Assembly: GCF_000384215.1 (NCBI RefSeq)
Contig: NZ_KB913032.1
Coordinates: 6,719,605 to 6,783,604 of the forward strand
Direction: 5' to 3'
Length of the DNA: 64,000 nt
Source: Amycolatopsis alba DSM 44262
GTDB taxonomy: Bacteria; Actinomycetota; Actinomycetes; Mycobacteriales; Pseudonocardiaceae
Positions within the stretch are counted from its first letter, which is position 1, and each line of letters opens with the position of its first letter. Made by a program: the position numbers and the translations under genes. This document shows positions 1-8,719 of this stretch, piece by piece. Under the pieces are notes generated by a model, which saw only the letters and a list, made by a program, of their open reading frames with translations, had not been told where the DNA came from and ran no database searches.

Positions 1-1151
1 TCGATCCTCAGCGCGATCGCGAGCGCGAAACGGCCGGCCGGATCGTCGATGGTGCCGCCGAAGAGCGTCCGCAGCTGCCGGATCCGGTAGCGGACGGTCT
101 GGACATGGACGTGCAGTTCGTCGCCGATCGCCTGGGGCTGGTCGGGCCGTGCGAGCCATGCCGTGAGGGTCGCGGTGAGCCGTTGCCTCGCCGGTTCCGG
201 CAGTCCGGCCAGCGGTGCGAGGACCTCTTCCGCGAACTCGGTGGCGAGTTCGGGATCGGCGGTCAGGAGCAGGTCGATGCCGTGCTCGGTGGTGTGGACG
301 AGGGCGCTGTCGCCGAGCGCGCCGGTGCGGGTCAGCCGCCACAACGCGCTCGCCCGGCGGGCGCTGAGCACGGCAGACCGAAGCGGCACCACCGGGCCCA
401 CCCCTGCCTGCTCGTCGCAGAGCAGGTCCCGCAACCGGCCGAGGTACCACTCGAGCCGGTCGGCGGGCATGACCACGGCGGTGAGGTCGTGATGACGGCC
501 GACCAGCACCCGTCCCGGCATCCGGTCCAGCAGCCGAGGTGCGGCATCGGCGCCGGTGACGGCGATCGCGAGCCGTCCGGGCAGCACCCACGCGGCCTGG
601 TTCGCGGCGTCGTCGAGGATGTCCGGGGCAGCCGCGGGTTCGGTCAGCAGGAGACCGAGCAGCCGGTCCCGTCGCGCTTGCCCGGCCCGCGCCGCCTGTG
701 ACCTGGCTTCGGCGTATCCGTCGGCGGCCGCGGCCGAGAGTTCCGCGATGAAGGCGAACAGGGCCTCACCGAGTTCGACGATGGCCTGGGTCGGCAGATC
801 CACGGCCGGTGCCGCCGAGGTGAGCTGCCGCCAGACCCCCAGCGCCGCCGACTGGTAGAAGCCGAGCATCTCCTCCAGGCTGCGGCCCGCGGTGTGCTGG
901 GCCCGGCCCTGTGCCCGGTAGACCTCGCAGTCGGTGGTGATGTCGGGATGACCGATCTCGGTGAAGAAGGCGTCGAGGGCGACGTCGAGGGTGGTTTGGA
1001 CGTTCGCGACGGTCCGGTCGTCCAGCGGCGCCCGCAGCCCGGCGCGGACCTGGTCCATCGCGGCGGACGCGATCGCGGCGGTGTCGGGCTCCAGCCGGGT
1101 CAGCACGGAGGCGTCCAGCCGGCGCCACGGCTGTGCCGACGCCTTCGTCAT
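1..1151 (-). CDS. PucR-family transcriptional regulator, 3' end outside window
   Basis: The reverse strand reads open from an ATG at 1151 (MTKASAQPWRRLDASVL) to the left edge with no stop, so the C-terminus is missing. The last visible part reads IGDELHVHVQTVRYRIRQL followed by RTLFGGTIDDPAGRFALAIA, which is the characteristic PucR C-terminal helix-turn-helix. The N-terminal ~250 residues look like the GGDEF-like/putative sensing region of cytosolic PucR regulators. Family members are DNA-binding regulators, often of purine, proline or amino-acid catabolism; the target here cannot be told. It is divergent from the lipase gene at 1262, leaving about 110 bp for both promoters. Confidence 0.85.
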   Translation of the reverse strand, partial: MTKASAQPWRRLDASVLTRLEPDTAAIASAAMDQVRAGLRAPLDDRTVANVQTTLDVALDAFFTEIGHPDITTDCEVYRAQGRAQHTAGRSLEEMLGFYQSAALGVWRQLTSAAPAVDLPTQAIVELGEALFAFIAELSAAAADGYAEARSQAARAGQARRDRLLGLLLTEPAAAPDILDDAANQAAWVLPGRLAIAVTGADAAPRLLDRMPGRVLVGRHHDLTAVVMPADRLEWYLGRLRDLLCDEQAGVGPVVPLRSAVLSARRASALWRLTRTGALGDSALVHTTEHGIDLLLTADPELATEFAEEVLAPLAGLPEPARQRLTATLTAWLARPDQPQAIGDELHVHVQTVRYRIRQLRTLFGGTIDDPAGRFALAIALRI

Positions 1152-1261
1152 AGAGGCAACCTACAAAACTCCGATCAGGAACGCGCGCCTCCGTTCTAGT
1201 GGTTCACCCGCTCCCGGCGGACCCTGACCGCAGCATTCGACGACGCATGCCGGAGGTGGCT

Positions 1262-2134
1262 GTGACACGTTCTCAGTGGAGAAAACTCGCTCGGATCGCC
1301 GCGGTGGCGGGCACCGCACTGACCCTCGTCGGCATCGGGACACCGGCTCTCGCCTCGGCCGAGAGACAGGTGTACGTCGCGATGGGTGACTCGTTCTCGG
1401 CGGGCTCGGTGGTCCTGCCGCAGTCCGATCTGTTCACCTGCGCCAGGTCCGCGATCAACTACGCGGGCCTGCTGGCCAGGGAGCTCAAGGTCGACGAACT
1501 GCGCGACGTCACCTGCGGCGGCGCGACCACGGCTCATTTCACCAACCCGCAGAAGGGCATCGTCTCCGGCACCAATCCGCCGCAGTTCGACGCGCTCTCG
1601 GCCGACACGACGCTGGTGACCGTCGGCATGGGCGGCAACGACATCGGGCTGGTCGGGCTCGCGTCGTCGTGTGTGAACCTGCTCCCCATCGGCACTTCGT
1701 GCAAGGCGGCCAACACCGCGGGCGGGGTGGACAAGTACGCCACCAGGATCGACGCGTTCGCCGCGACCTACGGCACGGTGATCGAGCAGATCCGCCAGCG
1801 CGCGCCGCGAGCGGAGATCGTCATGGTCGGCTACCCGACCGGGCTCAAACCGCGCGGCTGCTGGCCGCTCGTCCCCGTGCTGCCGCAGGACGCCGACTAC
1901 ATCCAGGCCAACATCGACCGGCTCAACGCGCGGATGGCCGAACAGTCCGCCGCACACGGTGCGAAGTACGTCGACATCCGCACGCCGAGCATCGGCCACG
2001 ACGCCTGTCAGCCGATCGGCGTCAAGTGGATCGAGGGGCTCATCCCTTCGGTGGTGAACAACAGCTTCGCGCCGTTGCATCCGAACGCCGCCGGACTCGC
2101 GGCCGTGGTGCCTGGCATCCGCAAGGTGCTGTAG
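1262..2134 (+). CDS. Secreted SGNH/GDSL-type lipase or esterase
   Basis: This is a 290-aa secreted hydrolase. I chose the GTG at 1262 because GGAGG lies 5 nt upstream; an in-frame ATG at 1247 is the alternative. The N-terminus has a basic start (MTRSQWRKLAR), a hydrophobic stretch and an ALASA cleavage site, i.e. a Sec signal peptide of about 30 residues. The mature protein starts with block I, VYVAMGDSFSAGS (catalytic Ser in GDSF), has block III GGND (oxyanion hole) and ends with block V, LHPNAAG (catalytic His, with Asp normally three residues before). Six or more cysteines suggest disulfides, as in the Streptomyces lipase/SGNH cholesterol-esterase-like group. It hydrolyses lipid esters outside the cell; the natural substrate is unknown. 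It converges on the subtilase gene with a shared terminator. Confidence 0.9.
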   Translation: MTRSQWRKLARIAAVAGTALTLVGIGTPALASAERQVYVAMGDSFSAGSVVLPQSDLFTCARSAINYAGLLARELKVDELRDVTCGGATTAHFTNPQKGIVSGTNPPQFDALSADTTLVTVGMGGNDIGLVGLASSCVNLLPIGTSCKAANTAGGVDKYATRIDAFAATYGTVIEQIRQRAPRAEIVMVGYPTGLKPRGCWPLVPVLPQDADYIQANIDRLNARMAEQSAAHGAKYVDIRTPSIGHDACQPIGVKWIEGLIPSVVNNSFAPLHPNAAGLAAVVPGIRKVL

Positions 2135-2148
2135 CGCCGAATGGTGAA

Positions 2149-2187
2149 AAGGGGCGGTCCTGACGGACTTCGTCAGGACCGCCCCTT
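2149..2187. terminator. Bidirectional intrinsic terminator hairpin
   Basis: A perfect 17-bp stem starts AAGGGGCGGTCC on the left and is mirrored at 2171-2187 around a 5-nt loop. It sits between the convergent lipase and subtilase genes, starting 15 nt after the lipase stop and ending 17 nt before the subtilase stop. With A-runs and T-runs at its base it can serve both directions. Confidence 0.85.
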
Positions 2188-2203
2188 CGTCACAGGTGCG
2201 GGA

Positions 2204-3385
2204 TCAGGCGGTCGGCGCCCAGTACAGGAGCCGGGTCGGGGAACCGGAGCCAGGGTTGGTCACCTTGCCGTTGGTGGCCGCGTTGATCAGCGCGGTGGCC
2301 ACCTGAGCGGGTGTGGCGGTCTTGTTGTTCTGCAGGAAGCGGGCCGCGACGCCGACCACATGCGGGGTCGCCATCGAGGTGCCGCTGATGGTGTTCGTCG
2401 CGGTGTCGTTGGTGTTCCACGACGAGGTGATGTTGGTGCCCGGCGCGAAGATATCGACCAGGTTGCCGTAGTTGGAGAAGCTGGACCGCGCGTCGGTGTT
2501 GGTGGTCGAGCCGACGGTGATCGCCTGGGTCACGCGGGCGGGGGAGAAGCCCGAGGCGTTCGCGTTGGAATTACCGGCGGCCACGCCGTAGGTGACGCCC
2601 GCGGCGATCGAGCGGCGGACGGCGTCGTCCAGCGTGGTCGAGGCGCCGCCGCCGAGGCTCATGTTGGCCGCGGCCGGCTTGACGTGGTTCTTGGTGACCC
2701 AGTCGATGCCCGCGATGACACCGGCGGTGGTGCCGCTGCCGGAGTTGTTGAGGACGCGGACGCCGTAGACGGTGGCGCCCTTGGCGATGCCGTACTGCGC
2801 ACCGGCGATGGTGCCGGCGACGTGGGTGCCGTGGCCGTTGCCGTCCTGGGCGACGGCGTCGTTGTCGACGAAGTCGTAGCCGTTGCGGGCCCGGCCGCCG
2901 AAGGTCTGGTGGCTGATCCGAACGCCGGTGTCGATCACGTAGACGTTCACGCCCGCGCCGGTGGAGGTGTAGCTGTACTTGTTGTCGAGCGGGAGGTTGC
3001 GCTGGTCGACGCGGTCGAGACCCCACGACGGCGGGTTGGTCTGGGTCGCGTCCGCGTGGAAGACCTGGTTCTGCTCGACCGACGCCACCGAGGGGTCGGC
3101 GGCGAGCCGCTTGGCCTGCCTTTCCGACAGCGTTGCGGAGAAGCCCTTGAGCGAGCTGCTGTAGACCTGCTCCACCTTCGCGCCGAAGCGGTTCGCCAGC
3201 GCGCCCACGACGCCGGAGTCCTTCAGCGTGACGATGTAGCTGTTCGGGATCGCTTCAGCGGCCCCGGCGGCGAGGATCTGCCCTTCGGCGGCTTGCGCGG
3301 GAGCGGCGGTCACGCTGATCGCCACCGCGACCGCGCTCGCCAGTCCGGCACGGGACAGCCAACGCGCTTGTCTCATCTCTCGCAT
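2204..3385 (-). CDS. Secreted subtilisin-like serine protease (S8, proteinase K type)
   Basis: This 393-aa pre-pro-protease degrades protein outside the cell. The start at 3385 ([12 protein letters not shown]) has AGGAC about 7 nt upstream and gives a good signal peptide ending AAPAQA; the open frame extends further upstream to 3637 but without a plausible leader. A propeptide inhibitor I9 domain follows ([11 protein letters not shown]). The catalytic domain then shows all three triad motifs: VYVIDTGVR (Asp), [14 protein letters not shown] (His) and [13 protein letters not shown] (Ser). The AGNSNANAS stretch contains the oxyanion Asn. Length and order match aqualysin/proteinase K-type actinomycete proteases. 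It converges on the lipase gene at 1262. Confidence 0.95.
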   Translation of the reverse strand: MREMRQARWLSRAGLASAVAVAISVTAAPAQAAEGQILAAGAAEAIPNSYIVTLKDSGVVGALANRFGAKVEQVYSSSLKGFSATLSERQAKRLAADPSVASVEQNQVFHADATQTNPPSWGLDRVDQRNLPLDNKYSYTSTGAGVNVYVIDTGVRISHQTFGGRARNGYDFVDNDAVAQDGNGHGTHVAGTIAGAQYGIAKGATVYGVRVLNNSGSGTTAGVIAGIDWVTKNHVKPAAANMSLGGGASTTLDDAVRRSIAAGVTYGVAAGNSNANASGFSPARVTQAITVGSTTNTDARSSFSNYGNLVDIFAPGTNITSSWNTNDTATNTISGTSMATPHVVGVAARFLQNNKTATPAQVATALINAATNGKVTNPGSGSPTRLLYWAPTA

Positions 3386-3655
3386 GTGTTCGTCCTGTCG
3401 TTCGCAGGGAACCGGCCGGTCAAGACCACAGCGGCGGAAAAGCGGCCCAGCTCGACCGCATGGGACGGCATCTGCCGATCCCATGGGGATCGAGGTTATG
3501 GAGCGTTCGGCATGTCCGATATCGACTGAATGGGGCAGGACCCGACCTTCGTCTGGCGGCCATTGGCGGCGGGTGCCCTGCACGGAAAGTGCACCCCGGC
3601 CCCTCCGTACCCTGTGCACGGAACACCTGCCGAGCAACCGGGAGCCCGAACCACC

Positions 3656-4459
3656 GTGCCAGCCCTTTCCAGCCTGCGAGCCGACTGCGAGAACTGCTTC
3701 GGCCTGTGCTGCGTCGTCCCCGCCTTCGCGGCGTCAGCCGATTTCGCGATCACCAAGCCGGCGGGCAAGGCGTGCCCGAACCTGCGTGAGGACTCCCGGT
3801 GCGGCATTCACGACAAGCTCCGCACGAAGGGCTTCACCGGCTGCACGGTCTATGACTGCTTCGGCGCGGGCCAGAAGGTTTCCCAGGTCACCTTCGACGG
3901 CGAAGACTGGCGGAAAGCGCCGAAGACGGCGAAAACGATGTTCGCGGTCTTCCCGGTCATGCGGGATCTGCAGGAGCTGCTCTACTACCTCACCGAGGCG
4001 GCTGCGCTGCCGACGTCCGCGACGATCCGTGAACACCTCGCCGAGATGATCGACCGGACCGAGCGGATGACGCTGGAAACGCCCGGCGTACTGCGGAAAA
4101 CGGACGTCCATACGCACCGGGGCGCGGTGAACGGCCTGCTGCTGCGCGCGAGCGAACTCGCCCGAGCCGTCGTGCCGGGCAAGAAGAAGGACCGGCGAGG
4201 TGCCGACCTCATCGGCGCGAAGCTCAAGGGGGCGAACCTGCGCGGTGCGCTTCTTCGCGGGGCGTACCTGATCGGCGCGGACCTGCGGGGGGCCGATCTC
4301 CGGCAGGCGGACGTCATCGGGGCGGATCTGCGGGACGCCGACATCCGCGGCGCGGACCTTCGTGACGCCCTGTTCCTCATCCAGTCGCAGCTGGACGCGG
4401 CCAAGGGGGACGCGACGACGACCCTGCCCGAGTCCCTGTCCGCTCCTGCCCACTGGTAG
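3656..4459 (+). CDS. Pentapeptide-repeat protein with Cys-rich N-terminal region
   Basis: This is a 267-aa protein. The GTG at 3656 ([19 protein letters not shown]) is preceded by GGGAG; the frame stays open upstream to 3530 but that part looks non-coding. Residues 10-80 hold a cluster of cysteines ([24 protein letters not shown]) resembling a metal- or Fe-S-binding motif. The C-terminal part from about residue 180 has roughly a dozen A(D/N)Lxx pentapeptide repeats ([16 protein letters not shown] and on), which form a right-handed quadrilateral beta-helix. Some family members mimic DNA and protect gyrase, but the function here is unknown. The stop is followed by the WYL regulator 50 nt later. 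Confidence 0.85.
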   Translation: MPALSSLRADCENCFGLCCVVPAFAASADFAITKPAGKACPNLREDSRCGIHDKLRTKGFTGCTVYDCFGAGQKVSQVTFDGEDWRKAPKTAKTMFAVFPVMRDLQELLYYLTEAAALPTSATIREHLAEMIDRTERMTLETPGVLRKTDVHTHRGAVNGLLLRASELARAVVPGKKKDRRGADLIGAKLKGANLRGALLRGAYLIGADLRGADLRQADVIGADLRDADIRGADLRDALFLIQSQLDAAKGDATTTLPESLSAPAHW

Positions 4460-4512
4460 CCGCGTGCACAAAGTGCGCATGGGGTGAGCGGTTTGGCTGC
4501 GAGACTGGGCAC

Positions 4513-5466
4513 ATGCGTGCGGATCGCCTGGTGGCCACCCTTCTGCTGATGCAGGCCCGCGGCCGTGTCACGGCCGCCGAACTGGCGGACGAACTCGAGA
4601 TCTCGGTGGCCACGGCCCGGCGTGACCTCGAGGCGCTGTCTGCGGCGGGTGTTCCGGTGTATCCGCAGCCCGGCCGTGGCGGCGGATGGTCACTGATCGG
4701 CGGCGCCCGGACCGACCTCAGTGGACTGTCGGCCTCGGAGGCGCAGGCATTGTTCCTGCTCGCGGGCCCGGCGGCGTCGATCTCGCCCGAGGTCAAATCC
4801 GCGCTGCGGAAGCTGGTCCGGGCGCTGCCGGACACTTTCCGGGCCGATGCCCTGGCCGCCGCCGACGCGGTCGTCATCGATCCGTCGCGGTGGGGTGAGC
4901 GGGAGAAGGACCGGCCCGAACCGCTCACCGTGCTCCAGGCCGGGATCGTGCGACGCCGCAAAGTCCGCTTCGGCTATACGAAGAAGGACGCGGAACCGGT
5001 CGAGCGGGTCGTGGATCCGTGGGGGCTCGTGGACAAGGACGACGTCTGGTACCTCATCGCGGGAACCGAGAAGGGACAGCGCACCTTCAGGACCGATCGC
5101 ATGTCCGATGTCGAGGTGACCGACCTGCCCGCCGGGCGGCCGGGCGACTTCGAGCTGTCGAGGGCGTGGGAGCAGGTGGTCGATCAGGTCGAACGACGTC
5201 GTTCGGGGCTGGACGCGACCGTGCTCATCGCCGAACGGCAGCTGCCGATCCTCCAGGACCACTTCGGACGGCAGGCGCACGTCGAGGAGACACTCGACGA
5301 CGGGCGGGTGCGGGTGACGGTGTCGGCGCCGGTGGCGTGGATGATCGCCCGGCAGCTCGCGGGCTGGGGCTCGATGATCGAGGTGCTGGGGCCGCCGTCG
5401 GTGCAGGCGGAACTCGCGCGGATCGGCGCGGAACTGGTCGAGCGCTACGCGACGCCGGTGCGGTAA
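4513..5466 (+). CDS. HTH plus WYL-domain transcriptional regulator (YafY/DeoR-like)
   Basis: This is a 317-aa DNA-binding regulator. Residues 1-55 form a winged helix (MRADRLVATLLLMQ, then LEISVATARRDLEALSAAG), followed by GGGWSL, which is typical of this family. The middle and C-terminal part (FGYTKKDAEPVERVVDPWGLV) is a WYL ligand-sensing domain, and the WCX extension ends in LIGAELVERYATP. Family members respond to nucleic acids or small ligands and often repress neighbouring stress or defence genes. Its 3' end overlaps the convergent AraC gene by 22 nt, so its own target is not obvious from context. Confidence 0.9.
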   Translation: MRADRLVATLLLMQARGRVTAAELADELEISVATARRDLEALSAAGVPVYPQPGRGGGWSLIGGARTDLSGLSASEAQALFLLAGPAASISPEVKSALRKLVRALPDTFRADALAAADAVVIDPSRWGEREKDRPEPLTVLQAGIVRRRKVRFGYTKKDAEPVERVVDPWGLVDKDDVWYLIAGTEKGQRTFRTDRMSDVEVTDLPAGRPGDFELSRAWEQVVDQVERRRSGLDATVLIAERQLPILQDHFGRQAHVEETLDDGRVRVTVSAPVAWMIARQLAGWGSMIEVLGPPSVQAELARIGAELVERYATPVR

Positions 5467-6383
5467 CCCTGCGGGCTGACGCCGTGCTCGCGTTTGAACG
5501 CGGTGCTGAGCGCGAACGAACTGCCGTAGCCGACCTGCCTGGCGACCGCGCCGATCGTGACGTCGGGATGCTGGCGCAGGAGATCCGCGGCGAGCGCGAT
5601 CCGCCAGCTCGCGAGGTACGTCATCGGCGGTTCGCCCACCGCGGCGGTGAACCGGCGGGCGAACGCGGCGCGGGAGACCCCGGTGTCGGCCGCGAGACTT
5701 GCCACGGTCCATGGCTCGGAAGGCTTGTGCTGCAACAGTTTCAGTGCCCGTCCGACGACGGGGTCACGGTGCGCTCGATACCAGGCGGGTGCCTCGGCGC
5801 CGGGCCGGTCGAACCAGGTCCGCAGCGCGGCGACCAGGAGCAGATCGAGCACCCGGTCCAGCACGGCTTCCTGGCCCGGCGTGTCCTTGACGATCTCCCC
5901 GGCGAGCAGCGGCACGAGCGGGTTCTCCCACTCGTCGTTGCGCACGACCACCAGCGGCGGCAGCGCGTTCAACAGCCGTTTGCTGACCTCGCCTTCCAGC
6001 GGATAGGTGCCGGTGAGCAGCACGACGGGGCCGTCCGGGTCGCTGCCCCAGGTGCGGACGCCGAGATCGGACAGCTCGGTGAGGTGCTGTCCGTCCGGGG
6101 TCAGGCATTCCTGTCCGGGCAGGATCATCGCCTGCGGCGGGGTGGCCGGGTCGTCCGCGACGAGATACGGGTCCGGGCCGCGGGCGATGGCGATGTCGCC
6201 GGTGCCGAGGCGGACGGCGTCCCCGTGCTCGGGAACGACCCAGGAATCGCCGCGGACCTGCGCCATCACCGTCAGCGGCGCCTCGTCCTCGATGCGCAGC
6301 GACCACGGCGGGGTCATGACCGACTTCAGCAGGAACGCACTGCGGGCGCGGGGTCCGTCGAGCAGACCGGCGAGAGGATCCAT
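5445..6383 (-). CDS. AraC-family regulator with N-terminal cupin
   Basis: This 312-aa regulator starts at the ATG at 6383 (MDPLAGLLDGPRARSAFLLK). Residues 1-190 form the AraC-binding-like cupin domain of the RCS1/cupin_6 group. Residues 205-312 hold two helix-turn-helix motifs (VASLAADTGVSRAAFARRF and IGAVARQVGYGSSFALSTAF), ending in the family signature SPQGYR. It is divergent from the NmrA-like oxidoreductase at 6465, and the 81-bp gap contains an inverted repeat that could be its operator. This is the usual layout for an AraC activator controlling a neighbouring NAD(P)-dependent quinone/aldehyde-type oxidoreductase. The 3' end overlaps the WYL gene. Confidence 0.92.
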   Translation of the reverse strand: MDPLAGLLDGPRARSAFLLKSVMTPPWSLRIEDEAPLTVMAQVRGDSWVVPEHGDAVRLGTGDIAIARGPDPYLVADDPATPPQAMILPGQECLTPDGQHLTELSDLGVRTWGSDPDGPVVLLTGTYPLEGEVSKRLLNALPPLVVVRNDEWENPLVPLLAGEIVKDTPGQEAVLDRVLDLLLVAALRTWFDRPGAEAPAWYRAHRDPVVGRALKLLQHKPSEPWTVASLAADTGVSRAAFARRFTAAVGEPPMTYLASWRIALAADLLRQHPDVTIGAVARQVGYGSSFALSTAFKREHGVSPQGYRTGVA

Positions 6384-6400
6384 GCCGCAGAGTGTAGACG

Positions 6401-6437
6401 ATGAAACATGGAAAAGAGCCTCTGAACTATGTTTCGT
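6401..6437. promoter_or_regulatory. Candidate operator between AraC and NmrA-like genes
   Basis: ATGAAACAT at 6401-6409 is mirrored by ATGTTTCGT at 6429-6437, with 8 of 9 positions complementary. Centre-to-centre spacing is 28 bp, close to the 2-3 helical turns expected for a dimeric AraC-type regulator. It is the only clear dyad in the divergent gap. The link to the AraC protein is inference. Confidence 0.45.
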
Positions 6438-6464
6438 CTCATGCTGAGGCGCTTGACTAGAGGC

Positions 6465-7292
6465 ATGACAGAGACGAAGAACAACGAGACGGTCCTGGTC
6501 CTCGGCGCCACCGGCAAGACCGGGAGCCGGGTGGCGCAGCGGCTGAGCGAGCAGGGTATCGAGGTCCGGAAGGCGTCGCGGCCGGGGTTCGACTGGAACG
6601 ACCGCTCGACCTGGACCGCCGCGGTCACCGGGATCAGCGCGGCCTACGTGACCTACTACCCCGACCTGGCCTTCCCCGGCGCTGCCGAGGCGATCCGCGA
6701 CTTCTCGAAGCTGGCGGTGGACCACGGCGTCCGGCGGCTGGTCCTGCTGTCGGGCCGCGGCGAGGAGGAGGCCGTGGTCAGCGAACAGGGCGTGCGGGAC
6801 TCCGGTGCCGAATGGACGGTCGTGCGGGCCAGCTGGTTCGCGCAGAACTTCAGCGAGCACTTCCTGCTGGAACCCGTCCTCGCCGGCGAGATCGTGCTGC
6901 CCGCCGGGCAGGTGACCGAACCGTTCATCGATGTCGAGGACATCGTCGACGTCGTGGTGACCGCGCTGACCACCGACGGGCACAACGGCCGGGTCTACGA
7001 GCTGACGGGATCTCGGTTGCTGAGTTTCGCGGACGCGGCGGCCGAAATCGGCAAGGCTTCGGGGCGAGATGTCCAGTACATTCCGGTTTCCGCAGCGGAG
7101 TTCGCTGCGGGGGCGGCCGAACAGGGTGTGCCGGAAGAGGAGATCGAAGGACTGACCGACCTGTTCGCGCGAGTCCTCGACGGTCGGAACGAATCACTCA
7201 CCGATGACGTCGAGAAGGTGCTGGGCAGGCCCGCGAGGGACTTCTCCGACTACGCAGCGAAGGCTGCGGCCACTGGGGTCTGGAATCGATGA
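6465..7292 (+). CDS. NmrA-like NAD(P)-binding oxidoreductase (atypical SDR)
   Basis: This is a 275-aa Rossmann protein starting at ATG 6465 (MTETKNNETVLVLGATGKTG). The GATGKTGSRVA loop is the glycine-rich dinucleotide site, and FIDVEDIVDVVV plus LTGSRLLSFADAAAEI match the NmrA/quinone-oxidoreductase-2 group. The usual SDR Tyr-x3-Lys is not evident, as in atypical SDRs. There is no proper Shine-Dalgarno (AGAGG is 1 nt away), so the mRNA may be leaderless. The next gene follows immediately (ATGA overlap possible at 7289), so it is probably co-transcribed with the DUF1772 protein. Likely regulated by the divergent AraC protein. Confidence 0.85.
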   Translation: MTETKNNETVLVLGATGKTGSRVAQRLSEQGIEVRKASRPGFDWNDRSTWTAAVTGISAAYVTYYPDLAFPGAAEAIRDFSKLAVDHGVRRLVLLSGRGEEEAVVSEQGVRDSGAEWTVVRASWFAQNFSEHFLLEPVLAGEIVLPAGQVTEPFIDVEDIVDVVVTALTTDGHNGRVYELTGSRLLSFADAAAEIGKASGRDVQYIPVSAAEFAAGAAEQGVPEEEIEGLTDLFARVLDGRNESLTDDVEKVLGRPARDFSDYAAKAAATGVWNR

Positions 7293-7324
7293 AACAAGCT
7301 GTAACGAGAAGGGAGACGACCGGA

Positions 7325-7816
7325 ATGTCGACGCTGAGCGAGATCGTCCTGATCGCGGCCGTCATCGCGGCGGGATTGATCGCCGGCCTGTTCTATGCCT
7401 ACACGTGCTCGGTCATGCCGGGGCTGGCGCGGGCCGACGCCCGGACGTACGTGACGGGGATGCGGGAGATCAACATCGCGATCCTCAACGGCTGGTTCGC
7501 ACTCAGCTTCGGTGGCGCGCCGTTGCTCGCCGCGGCGGCTGCGGCGCTGCACTTCCGCTCGGAACTACGGTCCGCGCTGCCGTGGATCATCGTGGGATTC
7601 GTCCTGCTGCTGGTGATGCTGATCGTGACCATGGCGATCAACGTGCCGCTGAACAACGCGCTCGAGGCAGGCTTCAACGGCGACAGCACCGACTTCGAGG
7701 CGCTGCGGTCGAAGTTCGAGGGTGTCTGGGAGCGGTGGAACCTGGTCCGGACACTGGCGGCGATCGGCGGCTTCGGTGCTCTGGTCGGCGGGCTGATCGT
7801 GCACGCCCGCGCCTGA
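7325..7816 (+). CDS. DUF1772 (anthrone oxygenase-like) membrane protein
   Basis: This 163-aa integral membrane protein has four predicted helices (IVLIAAVIAAGLIAGLFYAY; a central helix near LNGWFALSFGG; WIIVGFVLLLVMLIVTMAI; and a C-terminal helix ending LVGGLIVHARA). The MREINxAILNGWF region and INVPLNNAL are family signatures. Start choice: ATG 7325 has GGGAG about 9 nt upstream; ATG 7289 would overlap the previous stop as ATGA. The family includes fungal anthrone oxygenases, but most bacterial members are uncharacterised. It probably works with the upstream NmrA-like oxidoreductase. Confidence 0.82.
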   Translation: MSTLSEIVLIAAVIAAGLIAGLFYAYTCSVMPGLARADARTYVTGMREINIAILNGWFALSFGGAPLLAAAAAALHFRSELRSALPWIIVGFVLLLVMLIVTMAINVPLNNALEAGFNGDSTDFEALRSKFEGVWERWNLVRTLAAIGGFGALVGGLIVHARA

Positions 7817-7822
7817 CCTGCC

Positions 7823-7866
7823 GTCAGGAAAGGGGCGTTCTTCGTCCTGAACGACCCTTTCCTGAC
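7823..7866. terminator. Bidirectional terminator hairpin
   Basis: GTCAGGAAAGGGGCGTTC at 7823-7840 pairs with 7849-7866 with one mismatch around an 8-nt loop. It lies between the convergent DUF1772 and hydrolase genes and resembles in sequence the terminator at 2149. Confidence 0.8.
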
Positions 7867-7874
7867 ATCCGGGG

Positions 7875-8648
7875 TCAGCCGTCGAGAGTCTTCCGGAGCA
7901 ACGGAGCGAACGCCGCGGCCTCCGAGGCGAAACCGCCGTGGTCACCGGGGAAATAGGCCGGCTCGACCCCCAGGCGACCGGCGGCGAGGACAGCGGCCTC
8001 GTGCGCGGGCTGCCCGGCCGAGGTCTCCCCGACACCGACGACGATCCGCGTCCCGGAGGCCTTCAGCGCCTCGTAGTCGGGCCGGAAGCCCCCGATGATC
8101 TTCATCAGATGCACGACGAAAAACTCCATGTTCTTCCGCATCTCCGGCGAGAGAGCACCTTCGCCCGCCTCGAAACCGGCCTCGGCCATGAACTTCGCCA
8201 CCGCCGCCTCGATGCCGTGCTCCCGGTGGATGTGCAGCAGCTCGTCGGGATCGATGTCGGGCTGCCCGTCCAGCAGATACGTCAGCGGCGGTTCGTGCGC
8301 GAAGAGCGTCCGCACCCGTCCCGGCCGGCGGGTGACGAGGTCGAACGCCTGCATGCACCCACCGCTGGACGCGAAGATCACCGCGGGTTCCTCGCTCACA
8401 CTGTCGAGCAGGCGCAGCGCGTCGTCAGCGTGGACCTCGACTCGTTGTTTCTCATCGGGATCGTCGAGGATGCTGCGGGAGATCCCGCGCGGGTCGTAGG
8501 TGATCACCGTGTAGTGCTCCGCGAGCGGCCCCGTGATCGGGGCGAACATGCCGGAGTCCGCGGCCCCGCCGGGAATGCACAGCAGGACCGGCCCGCTGCC
8601 GGTGACGGTGTGGTGGAGCCGGGCGCCGGGGACGTCGAGCATGGGCAT
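7875..8648 (-). CDS. Alpha/beta hydrolase
   Basis: This 257-aa enzyme starts at ATG 8648 (MPMLDVPGARLHHTVTGSG), which has AAAGGGG 6 nt upstream. The oxyanion/HG region reads LLCIPGGAADSGMF, the nucleophile elbow is FASSGGCMQAF (Ser in the ASSGG context), and a late acidic/His pair is in PAYFPGDHGGFASE. These place it in the alpha/beta-hydrolase fold; the substrate is unknown. The TetR/sigma genes upstream are on the same strand, with a 71-nt gap to the ECF sigma gene that ends at 8720, so read-through from the glycosyltransferase-sigma unit is possible. Confidence 0.88.
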   Translation of the reverse strand: MPMLDVPGARLHHTVTGSGPVLLCIPGGAADSGMFAPITGPLAEHYTVITYDPRGISRSILDDPDEKQRVEVHADDALRLLDSVSEEPAVIFASSGGCMQAFDLVTRRPGRVRTLFAHEPPLTYLLDGQPDIDPDELLHIHREHGIEAAVAKFMAEAGFEAGEGALSPEMRKNMEFFVVHLMKIIGGFRPDYEALKASGTRIVVGVGETSAGQPAHEAAVLAAGRLGVEPAYFPGDHGGFASEAAAFAPLLRKTLDG

Positions 8649-8719
8649 GAGAAGCCCCTTTCCTTTTCGGTACCTGTCGCCCACCGACGAACGGCGTCCC
8701 CGCGGACAGACAGCCGATG

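Noticed and set aside
2141..3529. Long + strand frame opposite the subtilase gene
   Set aside because: Gly/Val/Arg-rich mirror translation; the minus strand has the complete protease triad.
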